From Emticicia aquatica (lineage in GTDB: Bacteria; Bacteroidota; Bacteroidia; Cytophagales; Spirosomataceae), in NCBI RefSeq assembly GCF_923079645.1, contig NZ_CAKLPY010000001.1, positions 1,694,001-1,758,000 of the forward strand: DNA of 64,000 bases. Direction: 5' to 3'. Below the pieces are notes generated by a model, which saw nothing but the letters and a program-made list of their open reading frames with translations, was not told the DNA's origin and made no database searches. How positions within the stretch are numbered: position 1 is the first letter of the stretch; the number at the start of each line of letters is the position of its first letter. This document shows positions 33,201 through 40,591 of the stretch, one piece after another. Made by a program: the position numbers and the translations under genes.

Positions 33201-36144
33201 TAGTTGAGGCACTACCGACTGTTCCTGTTACAGTTACCAGCGTTTTGTATGGTGGAATAATGTTTACATTCTTAGGCTTGAATTTATACTCAAACTCTTG
33301 CACATTTTTTGCCAATGTTGTATCAACTAAACTTGTTACCGAGGGGTTATCAATTAATAACTTTGCTCCATCAACATAACATTTACCCCCATCATATTGC
33401 TCAAAAACTTTAATTTTAAATTTACTTTCAATATACTGATAAGCAATTTTTAAATTACAAGCGTTGGGAGTGATACCCGGCATTTCGATTTTTGGTGGTG
33501 CTACATAAATAAAGTCTGTGGTATCAGAAATTACATCTCGTAAATCTACCTCTTGCCCACCTTTTAGCTGAAAATAGTTATAAATCACTGAATTTGAGTG
33601 TTCAACTACACTTACTCTAAAGGCACGTGCAGGTAAATCTTTAAAAATAAATTTACCGTCTGGATTACGGAGTGTATCTGTCCGCTCAAAACAACCATCT
33701 AAAGTGGCTACTTTTACAACTACTCTTGAGCCTTGAGGAATGATTGATTTTCTACATTTATCATTACCAGCCACTTGTCCATAAATTGTACGTTTCGTGT
33801 TATCCAAGAATACAATGCCTGCTTTTGGTGATTGTATTTTACGGATTTCAAAGAAAGCGGGAGAAAACAAATGTTCTTTGTATGATGCACTGAACTTGAG
33901 GGTTTTACCTGGCTCAAAATCAGCTGACCATTTTCCATTTCTATCAGTACGAATAGGTGGAAAATAGCTTTGTCCGTTTACAAAGATATTAATAGAATCA
34001 GCAAAACAGAAGGTATTAGCAAAGCGTATGGTTCCCGAAACATTAACTGTTGATACGTCTTTAAAATCAATATTTCCAATAGCTGTATTACTTGTGTTAA
34101 GATTTACGACCCGTATATTTGGCTCAAATTCGTGGGCTTTAGTTTCTTTTCTGCGGGCATTATTGCTCCATGAAGCCTTCAATATTACCCCCTCCCGTGG
34201 CAATGCAGCTCCAAAGTTAGTGGCAGCATAATCATAAACCTTAGTATCGGTTCCTTCATTGAGGTCGAAGTAACTCCACTGTAAAGCCGTTGTCGAATCA
34301 TTTGGTAATCCTACCACATAATGTTCCTGAATCACATTCTGTGGTAAAGCTGTTTTATAGATAACAAACTCATCTACCAAACCTGTATAAAACTTACCGG
34401 TAGTAGCATCAGTCGAGTTAGTTGCTAAAAGCCACGGACTACCATTTTGCCAGTTCGACGTACCAGTAAATGAAACCGTTTCTTTCAATTCACCTTCTAA
34501 ATAAACTTTTGCACTACCTGCCGTATTATCAAGCGTTACCGCCAAATGATAATACTTTGCTTTTACCGCTCCTAAATCGGTAATTGTACCGTTAAGGTTC
34601 AAGAAAAGTTTTCCATTATCAATATAGGCTTCGTAGAAACTGCCTTTTGAAAGGACTGTCTGGCGTGATTTCAAATCAAACGGATGAAATAAAACCTGTA
34701 CCGTTGAAGTATCAGGCATATCAAAATCGGTCAGATTACCATACGATTTATCAGCCGCATTGAATTCGAGTGCCGAATTAAACTCAAAGTTTTTCATCGG
34801 GGTTGCCCTAAAACTTTCCGATTGGCTATAATTAATACCATCAATTACATAATACCCAGTTACGTCCGTTACACCCGCACTGTAAACTTCAGGTTTATCA
34901 GAAGAGAAGGTTGCACCATAAACATTAGCATTGGTCGGGATTGTCGTATTATCAAATACTTTTACACCCACACCCTCATCCATCTTCCAGTACGATACCA
35001 AACCAGCTTCTGATTTTGATACCGAACGGTTTTTAGTCGAATTTACCTCCGTTTGGTTTAGTGGGCGGTTATATACCCTGATATCATCAATTTTTCCTTT
35101 GAAGAAACCGTCGTTTCCGATTTTACTACCAATGTTTAGGTAGTTTTTCTCACGCACGATACTGGCGGGCTTGGTTCCTACAAATTCACCATCAACCATG
35201 ACCGATAGGGCCGAACCATTATACACCATCGTTATTTGGTGCCAATTGTTTAGGTTTTCGGGGTTGGTAGGTAGGTTTGGCAAATAGTATTTCAGCGAGT
35301 CGCTGCCTGTACCATTACCTACATGGAAGATATATCCTTTGGGTTCATCATTTTTGGTGGTGGTTATCCACCAGTTTTTATTCAATGAGCTACCCCAGTC
35401 AATGATTGCACCTTCGTTGTTTACATCACCGAGCTTTACATAGGCCGAAACCGTAAATTTATCAGTCGGAAGCTCATCATGATACGTTACACAAAGTTCA
35501 TCGTTTACACCATCAAATGCCATTGAGTTACCAGTGAGTGGCGTGAGACGTACTTCTACTCCTGGTACTGGATTACCAGAGTTGGTTTCTACTTTTCCAC
35601 TAACTACCCCATTGGGGTTCACAAAACCCACATATTTTGAAGGGCTACCCGTACCAAAAACATTTTTAGCCACAATACTATACTCGTAGTATTCGCCTGC
35701 TTGCGTATTAAAGTCGAGAAACTCACGTACACTTTCACCCAAATCGGCCAAGAAAGAACCATCACGGTAGAGTACAAAGCCTGTCGGTGGCGTAGAAAGA
35801 GGATTGACATTCCATGATACCTTAATTCTGTCTTTAAAATCACCTTGCGAAGCTACCAGAATCGGTGGTTGTGGGGGCAAATACCACGGGCTATACACCC
35901 CAAAACCTGCCTGATAACCCTGCGAAAGCATATTGCGTGGCGAAGCCAAGGGTTGGCCCATTACAAAAGTAGAGCGGTTGAATGCCGAATAGGCATTCGT
36001 TACGGAACCGTAATTGAAATACAGCTCGCCAAATATTTTTTTATTCTCGTTTTGGTCACAGAGCGTATCGGCTTGGGCAAATGTTTTTTGCCAACCAAAC
36101 AGCATGAGCCAACCCAAGAGAATGTAGAGTATCCTCTTTTGCAT
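27226..36144 (-). CDS. giant multidomain secreted surface protein, 2972 aa
   Basis: Signal peptide MQKRILYILLGWLMLFGWQKTFAQ. Approximate order: FN3-like domain (90-175), carboxypeptidase-regulatory-like (180-205), LamG/concanavalin domain 1 (208-365), LamG 2 (456-611), further CarboxypepD-like beta repeats (700-850), a ~700-residue region of unassigned beta-rich repeats, an SbsA-type Ig domain (about 1580), a BACON-like segment (1700-1770), paired GFNWVSFN / WNWIGYVP repeats (1935-2095), then six CHU_C-type Ig-like repeats (2435-2905) with the phrase W.GPN.F.S in the first three. The C-terminus has VRFEAGKAIILKPGF, a coathanger-stack type end seen on T9SS cargo. A cell-surface adhesin or matrix role is inferred. 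Last gene of the LytTR-collar-giant operon. Confidence 0.87.
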   Translation of the reverse strand: MQKRILYILLGWLMLFGWQKTFAQADTLCDQNENKKIFGELYFNYGSVTNAYSAFNRSTFVMGQPLASPRNMLSQGYQAGFGVYSPWYLPPQPPILVASQGDFKDRIKVSWNVNPLSTPPTGFVLYRDGSFLADLGESVREFLDFNTQAGEYYEYSIVAKNVFGTGSPSKYVGFVNPNGVVSGKVETNSGNPVPGVEVRLTPLTGNSMAFDGVNDELCVTYHDELPTDKFTVSAYVKLGDVNNEGAIIDWGSSLNKNWWITTTKNDEPKGYIFHVGNGTGSDSLKYYLPNLPTNPENLNNWHQITMVYNGSALSVMVDGEFVGTKPASIVREKNYLNIGSKIGNDGFFKGKIDDIRVYNRPLNQTEVNSTKNRSVSKSEAGLVSYWKMDEGVGVKVFDNTTIPTNANVYGATFSSDKPEVYSAGVTDVTGYYVIDGINYSQSESFRATPMKNFEFNSALEFNAADKSYGNLTDFDMPDTSTVQVLFHPFDLKSRQTVLSKGSFYEAYIDNGKLFLNLNGTITDLGAVKAKYYHLAVTLDNTAGSAKVYLEGELKETVSFTGTSNWQNGSPWLLATNSTDATTGKFYTGLVDEFVIYKTALPQNVIQEHYVVGLPNDSTTALQWSYFDLNEGTDTKVYDYAATNFGAALPREGVILKASWSNNARRKETKAHEFEPNIRVVNLNTSNTAIGNIDFKDVSTVNVSGTIRFANTFCFADSINIFVNGQSYFPPIRTDRNGKWSADFEPGKTLKFSASYKEHLFSPAFFEIRKIQSPKAGIVFLDNTKRTIYGQVAGNDKCRKSIIPQGSRVVVKVATLDGCFERTDTLRNPDGKFIFKDLPARAFRVSVVEHSNSVIYNYFQLKGGQEVDLRDVISDTTDFIYVAPPKIEMPGITPNACNLKIAYQYIESKFKIKVFEQYDGGKCYVDGAKLLIDNPSVTSLVDTTLAKNVQEFEYKFKPKNVNIIPPYKTLVTVTGTVGSASTTDTTSFVILGRKATIGTFTSSSPQQPKFVLRDPPGDGSYATLEKGFTHCTNDSRSVINDLGEEFSIGTSFGGETNVGTPGAEIVIKNELKVTASGGSNQTWNYSTNENSCITTTKVISTSASDGVVGSEGGGDVYFGYAENVTFGGSIELNYKPDSCKFYTKKKLEISNVTIGGDFVYSERQIVKDIIPSLKLLASQPLAVNPKRHRDSLAFEEWEKYIKMNKDDKKVKYEKTISFDAGAVYEESTTTDSTKGWTETFDIKGWYGADAEFTLKALGGIEGNLAITHEHTKSNTHDEQTTNVYGISYHFEDDDVGDNFLVQVYRGKIWDSYSFELVSGESSCPWEKGTRQRSAPTLVSLDGNSKVNVPANTSAVYQLQLGNASPTDEAMNYDLSLDPSTNPDGAIVKVNGQPLTQPITFRIDPGQSQTVTLTIDKGPIKYNYSDITIQLESACETELADARGGDTLVDKYFVKTINLAASFIEPCSKVDIGFPLQNFVITPASQNKLSITLNEYNKDDEDLKLIRLQYRPIGGDGSWININETLKANLGDIFTIKEWNTELLKDGPYEIRAVAECFNVSLQPGISTVIKGEVARIPPMVFGVPEPGDGTWDPGDEISITFNEPIDCDKVVQADMLANNTIGLYDATTNALVDATIACVGNKIMITPNINPVFFENRTFRVVVSGKDYDDAMLAQNPNHQRAAIRDKAGNMIEKTIKWEFAVNQNNLEWVGTDVIETNEVLKPFTVKRQIRNRGGSITSFRMESVPSWLTVSPSTGTLNPGQIADVTLTFQKDLLIGDYLDTLQMVGSKGAEPLLIDYRVRCPQPKYEVSNPEQYQGTMNMVVDLSIFGVTSTDPSDVVVAKIDGQIRGVAKVAYFRNIPADHKRWLTFMTVYGNPTDEDKPIEFAVWQGAKCNEFVEILEEYRYHDGSLAGTPLEPTPVSVLNLVKKCIPLNRGFNWVSFNLDLGTGRNTVTNVLKSLKNKSGAYIKTDNNFAEYLDGYGWDMADSLIFPTKRYMVFITERDTVCLKGAPYKAAEYPIEIKNSWNWIGYVPSIGMTVTQALRGLTPLNGDIIKSQTLFAQYVAGVGWVGNLSFLEPLKGYLLKISNAGTLTYPGISVSNARKAADDINLDDQNKMETPMTFNFAQYEQTMNLIGHINGITIDDDDELRAYIEGKLVGVNKSIINEKNRLFFQTIYYQDEQNIQFRLYKADRDKEYELDRKVLFKGETLAGLVEAPIEFNLISLGADEVQISIDDMIIKQPETVFRTVSVPAGIVKPSVSCTNYAVSTILPTSNDTKPMCAATTQEGNMTAVIKVKFNERTSFVSTDDVLIFVNPNTNTVVGCATFNTVNKLFYATIGGNTGSTTLPVDVKYYSSSMKKTFTLKSAITYQFNAKLGNAVVPHELNFSPLSISISNGVVSAVMRDTSWIGDYGVNVFALNCAGYNDGQTSFFYRRLKSNDCSFSFSKPSSNAPVCKGSTLQLSANKGDSYAWIGPNGFSSTLLNPVIESVSTAAAGVYTLTVTSYRCQITATTNVIVKTLTMTATSNTPVCEKTTLNLSSSGGTSYSWRGPNGFTSTEQNPKIEKVSVSASGAYTVVMNDNGCTDSLTTDVVINPLPVATVSSNAIDVCLKSTLKLGVSGGTSYLWNGPNSFSSTLQNPEIENADILTVGTYMVEVTDKGCTSSASIAVKLKQLPQVPSIIGESKMCAGIPNILTAISNPSAIFTWSNGSTGSTISVAPKADTTYTVIAWVDGCISKSQVFMMTVKPFYTSPTITANNIQICKGESVILTASCPAVTDVFKWETPSANNTVASNKNTRIVTEPGVFKGYCIPLEGCTSAKVEMVITQSENCNGQNFISVTPIKPNICPNSSITLNATGCSGTLSWTSGSSTQTGTSLTVSPTVTTTYLVQCSNGGSTSVEVVVATKIVVVNSNISTGIERIKAIETIESNKKVGDGAFTPAPSVRFEAGKAIILKPGFIAEKYSNFQAEIKTCY

Positions 36145-36176
36145 AAAATTTTTAATTTAAGAATGGACTAATGCTA

Positions 36177-37163
36177 TTAATTGATACGGATATAGACCCA
36201 GAAGTTTAAGTTATCAGGGCGGGTTTCGTTACCTCCAGAGTTCTTTGTATCTCCAGAAGTTTTCCCTGAAAATGTATGATAGTGAGTGCCAGCATAATCC
36301 ATTAATTCTTGAATCCATAATAAATCGCCTGCACTTCTGTTAGTAACACGCATACCAAGTTTAGCTGGATCCCAAGCATCAGTTGCTTCCTTCCATCCAC
36401 CTACTCCATTTGCTCCACCATTTAAACGATTATTGTGTCTATGATTACCATCGCTACTTGTGTTCCCACTAAAATCCAAAGTTGCAGTGTGAGCATGGCT
36501 TCTAAAAGCTTCGTTTTGGAATGTCGCAATTGGGCTATTAACATCTCTGTCATCATCAATATTTGTGTCACCTGCAAATTCTTGGCTTCTGATAAACACG
36601 CCACCCCCCTTGGGCACGTTAGTCATACTCGTAATTTGTCGGAGTTTATCAGTTGCTGCTAAAGCACGGCCATCCATGGGGACCCAGCAGTTGCCATTTA
36701 CGGCCGCAAATTGTGTAGGGTTCAGAATGGAGTGCTTAATGTCTCCTACGGCTCCTGAGCAAACTACTTCTTGTGCTTTGGGTGAGCCAAGTGAGTAGGG
36801 GGCAAAAGTAAGCTCGGTGCGGGGCGTAAGCTCCGTGCCTTGCACGGTTACACCTACGTAATAGGTAGAGGCTCCCCAATTAAGGTTTTCGAGCGGTACT
36901 GTCTTGCCAAGGTGCGTACTATATACGCCCCCAAATACATTGACCGTTTGGTCTTCTGTCCATTCGGCAGTGCCACCAGCTTCTTGGGTGTAGAGCTTAA
37001 ACGTAATACTCTGCTGGCCATCGGCTACTGCCTTGCCATTGGCATCTTTCAAGAAGCCCTGCAACGAGATTTTTTTAGCTTGCTGAGCATTAGCCGAGAG
37101 CAGCGATAAAAGCATCAACATGGATGCCAACACATAAATACGAGGTGTAAAGAGTACTTTCAT
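36177..37163 (-). CDS. secreted phage-tail-collar-like protein with HxH motifs
   Basis: 328 residues; signal peptide ending SANAQ. Residues about 30-125 form a domain of the kind found at the N-terminus of Bacteroidota tail-fibre-like proteins (ISLQGFLKDANGKAVADG, WTEDQTVNVFGGVYSTHLG). Then a collar-like block: VGDIKHSILNP, CWVPMDGRAL (compare phage GWLLCDGR), and FQNEAFRSHAHT. Three His-x-His motifs (HAH, HRH, HYH) recall the metal-binding HxH motifs of trimeric phage receptor-binding fibres. It ends RPDNLNFWVYIRIN. No phage genes are nearby. Second gene of the LytTR-collar-giant operon: 16 bases after LytTR and 32 bases before the giant gene. Confidence 0.75.
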   Translation of the reverse strand: MKVLFTPRIYVLASMLMLLSLLSANAQQAKKISLQGFLKDANGKAVADGQQSITFKLYTQEAGGTAEWTEDQTVNVFGGVYSTHLGKTVPLENLNWGASTYYVGVTVQGTELTPRTELTFAPYSLGSPKAQEVVCSGAVGDIKHSILNPTQFAAVNGNCWVPMDGRALAATDKLRQITSMTNVPKGGGVFIRSQEFAGDTNIDDDRDVNSPIATFQNEAFRSHAHTATLDFSGNTSSDGNHRHNNRLNGGANGVGGWKEATDAWDPAKLGMRVTNRSAGDLLWIQELMDYAGTHYHTFSGKTSGDTKNSGGNETRPDNLNFWVYIRIN

Positions 37164-37179
37164 TGAGATTGATGGTTTG

Positions 37180-37548
37180 TTAAAAATTTACTAAATCATT
37201 TACTGGGTTATTTTGTCGGGTATATTCATCGAGCATTGCCAATACAATTTTCTTGCGACGGCGGCTCATAAAAAACTGCTGTTCTCTAAGCTCCAGATAG
37301 TCGTTGGCAAAACCCTCAATGTATTGCAGATTCACAATCACACTCTTATTAAGCCGAGCAAAACAAGGAAACCCCTGTAAGCGTTTTTGTAGCTTCCCTA
37401 AATGGTACGACACGATTACTTTCTGGCCATCGGCCAAGTGGAGATTGGTATAATTAATACTGGCTTCGAGAAACACCATCTCGTTGGGCAGAAACGCCAA
37501 ACGGCTTCCTACTTGAATCGGCATATCCGAAATTTCTAATGTATTCAT
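37180..37548 (-). CDS. stand-alone LytTR DNA-binding regulator
   Basis: 122 residues consisting of a LytTR domain only: EMVFLEASINYTNLHLADGQK, YHLGKLQKRLQGFPCFARLNKSVIVNLQYIEGF, then ELREQQFFMSRRRKKIVLAML. The key family residues (E in F-LEA, the R-x-N/H-x-S-x-I-V-N-L block) are present. No receiver domain or membrane helix, so it must get its signal through another protein or act constitutively. It heads the operon that ends in the giant surface protein, and is divergent from a sensor kinase/response regulator. Confidence 0.92.
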   Translation of the reverse strand: MNTLEISDMPIQVGSRLAFLPNEMVFLEASINYTNLHLADGQKVIVSYHLGKLQKRLQGFPCFARLNKSVIVNLQYIEGFANDYLELREQQFFMSRRRKKIVLAMLDEYTRQNNPVNDLVNF

Positions 37549-37605
37549 AAAACTTTACTGAAGTGTTTGATTAGCAAAAGTGGTGCTTATAGCTGGGGGG
37601 CGGCA

Positions 37606-37621
37606 TACCTGTTAACAGGTA
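37606..37621. promoter_or_regulatory. perfect 16-bp palindrome, putative operator
   Basis: TACCTGTTAACAGGTA is self-complementary over its full length. It is 58 bases upstream of the LytTR start and centred about 45 bases before the likely transcription start, where an activator would bind. Confidence 0.5.
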
Positions 37622-37763
37622 GTGAGCCATAGAAAATGGTTTACTTATAGCATTAATATGTGAACGAAAAGTTTTTTTTTTCAGAAAAACGACTTTTGAG
37701 TTTTTCTTTTGCCTGTTATTTGCATTACCAAACGTTGGCCTATTGACTAATGAAGGTATGTAG

Positions 37764-37779
37764 ATCGGTTTATACCGAT
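37764..37779. promoter_or_regulatory. inverted repeat upstream of the sensor kinase
   Basis: ATCGGT-TTAT-ACCGAT, 6-bp arms and 4-base spacer, ends 29 bases before ATG 37809. Outer TAGAT (37761-37765) and ATCTA (37782-37786) extend the symmetry imperfectly. Could be an operator or a leader hairpin. Confidence 0.4.
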
Positions 37780-37808
37780 GAATCTAAAAATCTGATTACA
37801 GAACAATT

Positions 37809-39668
37809 ATGCTCGGGAGATATAAAAATAATGTAGTAGGATTATTGGCAGTAATGCTCCTACTGTTTGGCTGTGGGCAGAAAGAGGAAATGCCCACGAC
37901 CAGTGTTGGCCGAGCAGCTATATATATCACCGATGATTATACACACGAGGAAATCGGCCCTAAAGTTTTAGTAGCAAATAAAGGATTTTCGGAGGCTTTC
38001 TTGAAAAAAAACTATAATAATCCAGCTTTGCTCAAAGAGTTTAGAGCAAGTACAAAAAAAGAGGTATTGTTTGGTATTCAAAATACTACCTCGAACTACT
38101 GGATACTCTTTAAGGTAATCAACCAAAGCACAATAGTGCAAGATTTGGTTTTCTATACCCCCCACATGGGGTCTGATGCCCTAAAAATGTACAGTATCAA
38201 TAAAGGTAAATTGAAACCTTGTGGGCAAATACACCGACTAACACCCCTATACCAACGTTCATCCCAATTTTTCGATTTTGCTCTTCCATTAAGCGTTCAA
38301 GCCCAAGATACTACCATTTTTCTATTGAAGTCTTCCCGCTTTATGGGTTTTCATAGGCTTATACCTCAAATAGCCACCCCGCAATATTATGCAAAGTTAT
38401 CAATTTACCAGAATGGCACCCATCTCATAGAGTGTTCGTTTATTGTGGCACTGATGCTCACTACCTTCTTTTTGGGGCTTTTTTACAAACAAAAGTCGAT
38501 GCTCTATTTTGTACTGTATTTATCTAATTTATTGTTACTATTGCTATCTTATTTTGGGTATTTAGATTTTTTCTCACCAAGTAATCGTATATCCATCAAT
38601 TCATCTTCATTATCTCTTTTTAGTTTACTCGGTTGTAATATTACGGTGCATCCGTTTATGTACCACCTTGTTCGAGTACCACCCTCTATACTGAAAACTT
38701 ATCGACAAGGAGCAATAATCCTAATATTCTTTAATTTATGTGTTGTTCTATTGGGCTTTTTACCACCCAATGTTTTTATGTATTTCAATATCTTCATGGC
38801 TACTTCCGTCAATACCTTAGCTGCCATCAATATGTGTTGGATACTCTATCATGCCTTTATCATATTTGTCAAGGCTAAAATCCCGCAACTGCTCATCATT
38901 GAACTAATAATATTTCTCCCTCCACTCGTACAAGTAATAAGCAACTGGCTTTTTTTCAAGACATTCATATTTCCACATCTAACCTTTCTACCGCATTTGA
39001 GTATTGCTGCTTTTTTTGTATTGCTGCTCCTACAACTAAAAAATGACCTTACAACTATGAAAAACCTCCGCCTTTTAGAGCGAAATCTAATTAAGATTCG
39101 GAAAACAGAAATAGAAGCCATCGGCCGCAACCTGCACGATAACGTAGGTAATATTTTGGTATCTGCCTATGAATACCTAAACCTAAAAGAGAATAAACTC
39201 GAAATCATTCAGTCGCTACTCATAGATGCCATAAACGAAGTCAGATTTATAAGTCATAATCTGGTGAATGATAAAGAGTACGCAATTACCGAAAAAATTG
39301 ACGCCTTAGTGAGTAGATTAAACGATTGCTCAATCGTGAATTTTAAGTATCGAGATTTTTCGCTCGAAAAATTAAACACCTTAGCCCCTTATCAGCAGCA
39401 GAATATCTACATGATAATTCAGGAAATTATGACCAATATTATTAAACACGCAAGAGCAACTGAAGCGACACTGCAGATTTTTGATACTGAACAAACAATA
39501 CAACTCATAGTTGAAGATGACGGCATCGGTATGGAAAATGCAATACCGAATAATGGAATTGGACTAAAGAATATTAAGAAAAGAGCAGCCATCTCGAATT
39601 TTAAAATTACGATTGACTCAACTACTAATGGTACAAATTTTATAATCGAAATACCGTATGAAAACTAA
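37809..39668 (+). CDS. 7TM sensor histidine kinase (NarL-type), lipoprotein-type N-terminus
   Basis: 619 residues. N-terminus MLGRYKNNVVGLLAVMLLLFGC has a lipobox (LLFGC). A 7TMR-DISMED2-like extracytoplasmic domain follows (about 30-205, with NYWILFKVINQS and DTTIFLLKSSR strands), then seven helices (about 215-410), a coiled linker, a HisKA_3 dimerisation segment with His443 in IGRNLHDNVGN, and an HATPase domain with the N box MTNIIKHA, G1 EDDGIGM and G2 NNGIGLKNI. Predicted to phosphorylate the response regulator whose gene overlaps its 3' end by 11 bases. Signal unknown. Confidence 0.9.
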   Translation: MLGRYKNNVVGLLAVMLLLFGCGQKEEMPTTSVGRAAIYITDDYTHEEIGPKVLVANKGFSEAFLKKNYNNPALLKEFRASTKKEVLFGIQNTTSNYWILFKVINQSTIVQDLVFYTPHMGSDALKMYSINKGKLKPCGQIHRLTPLYQRSSQFFDFALPLSVQAQDTTIFLLKSSRFMGFHRLIPQIATPQYYAKLSIYQNGTHLIECSFIVALMLTTFFLGLFYKQKSMLYFVLYLSNLLLLLLSYFGYLDFFSPSNRISINSSSLSLFSLLGCNITVHPFMYHLVRVPPSILKTYRQGAIILIFFNLCVVLLGFLPPNVFMYFNIFMATSVNTLAAINMCWILYHAFIIFVKAKIPQLLIIELIIFLPPLVQVISNWLFFKTFIFPHLTFLPHLSIAAFFVLLLLQLKNDLTTMKNLRLLERNLIKIRKTEIEAIGRNLHDNVGNILVSAYEYLNLKENKLEIIQSLLIDAINEVRFISHNLVNDKEYAITEKIDALVSRLNDCSIVNFKYRDFSLEKLNTLAPYQQQNIYMIIQEIMTNIIKHARATEATLQIFDTEQTIQLIVEDDGIGMENAIPNNGIGLKNIKKRAAISNFKITIDSTTNGTNFIIEIPYEN

Positions 39669-40299
39669 AACAGTAGTTATTGATGACCACCTACTCGTAA
39701 ACGACGGCCTAAGCCTTATTTTGCAAGAGTCGGGATATTTTGAAGTTATAGAACAACTATATGATAGTCGATATGCAATCTTTACATGCTATATGCTGCG
39801 TCCTCAGCTGATACTTATCGACTACAACATGCCTTACCTAAATGGGTTGGATGTAGTGAAACAGCTCAAAACATTAAACTTGAATGCAAAAATTGTCATA
39901 GTCAGCATGTATGCCGACAAGCGAGAAATGGCTCTTTTCAAAGAAGAAGGGGTAGATGCTTTTATTTCGAAAACTACACCCGCTTTCAAATTAATTAATA
40001 CTCTCAAAAGTGTGATGCAAGGCGAAAAAATATTTGAGAATATTATAAAAAACAAAGCAGTTCTCGAAAAAGATGCGTTTGCACTTAAACACGAGCTAAC
40101 CAAGCGAGAGATGGAAATTTTGATACTCGTTAAGCAAGGACATGGTACCGAAGCAATAGCCGAAATGCTAAAGCTGAGTTTTTATACAGTAGAAACACAC
40201 CGCAAAAACGTCAATCAAAAAATGAAGTTCAAAAGCAAAAAAGAATTTTATGATTTCCTTGATGAAATTGATGAAATAAAAAATTCTGAAGAGATATGA
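39658..40299 (+). CDS. NarL/LuxR-family response regulator
   Basis: 213 residues. Receiver domain with acidic pair DD (VVIDDHLL), phospho-acceptor Asp55 in LILIDYNMP, Ser in VIVSMY and Lys in FISKTTP; then a GerE HTH (LTKREMEILILVKQGHGTEAIAEML, SFYTVETHRKNVNQKM). The 11-base overlap with the kinase gene indicates translational coupling. Likely targets include its own operon and the divergent LytTR operon (inference from position). The 292 bases that follow, up to the GH16 gene, are AT-rich and show no gene or clear hairpin. Confidence 0.94.
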   Translation: MKTKTVVIDDHLLVNDGLSLILQESGYFEVIEQLYDSRYAIFTCYMLRPQLILIDYNMPYLNGLDVVKQLKTLNLNAKIVIVSMYADKREMALFKEEGVDAFISKTTPAFKLINTLKSVMQGEKIFENIIKNKAVLEKDAFALKHELTKREMEILILVKQGHGTEAIAEMLKLSFYTVETHRKNVNQKMKFKSKKEFYDFLDEIDEIKNSEEI

Positions 40300-40591
40300 A
40301 ATGTTTCTGTAGAAGTACATTAAATAGATTCAATTATAAAATCAAGAATAATTTATAATTTTCAAAAAATATATTCAATAAACATTTATAACTTAGCAAT
40401 CATTTTTTTATTGGAAAGTTTGTTGGCCAAAATACAAGGTTTACTATCCTAGTAATCTAAAATAATAGCAGTCAGTGATTTTCTAAAATATGGAAATAAT
40501 CTTGAGCAAATGTTTTACACCAAAAATATTTCAATCTAAAACATTTGTTCAAAAAAACTTCTTATTATTAAAATCTCTATTCAAAACAACT

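Larger units (their letters stand above)
37549..37808. promoter_or_regulatory. divergent control region between LytTR operon and sensor kinase
   Basis: 260 bases with no gene. It holds a -7-like element for the leftward operon (CACTTTTG, complement of 37575-37582, one mismatch to TAnnTTTG), a perfect 16-bp palindrome at 37606-37621 and a second inverted repeat at 37764-37779. A C/G-rich patch (GGGGGGCGGC, 37595-37604) lies between the -7 element and the first palindrome. Confidence 0.5.

Noticed and set aside
27250..35500. Many long open frames on the + strand inside the giant gene
   Set aside because: They have no starts with promoters, no family resemblance and no plausible composition; they mirror the codon bias of the 2972-codon gene on the - strand.
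36177..37163. Prophage origin of the collar-like gene
   Set aside because: No capsid, terminase, integrase or other tail genes are nearby, and the protein has a Sec signal peptide.
40300..40591. Possible small gene or RNA in the 292-base gap before the GH16 gene
   Set aside because: AT-rich, no stable hairpin, no perfect TAnnTTTG element and no frame with recognisable features; an upstream ATG extension of the GH16 gene lacks a signal peptide.
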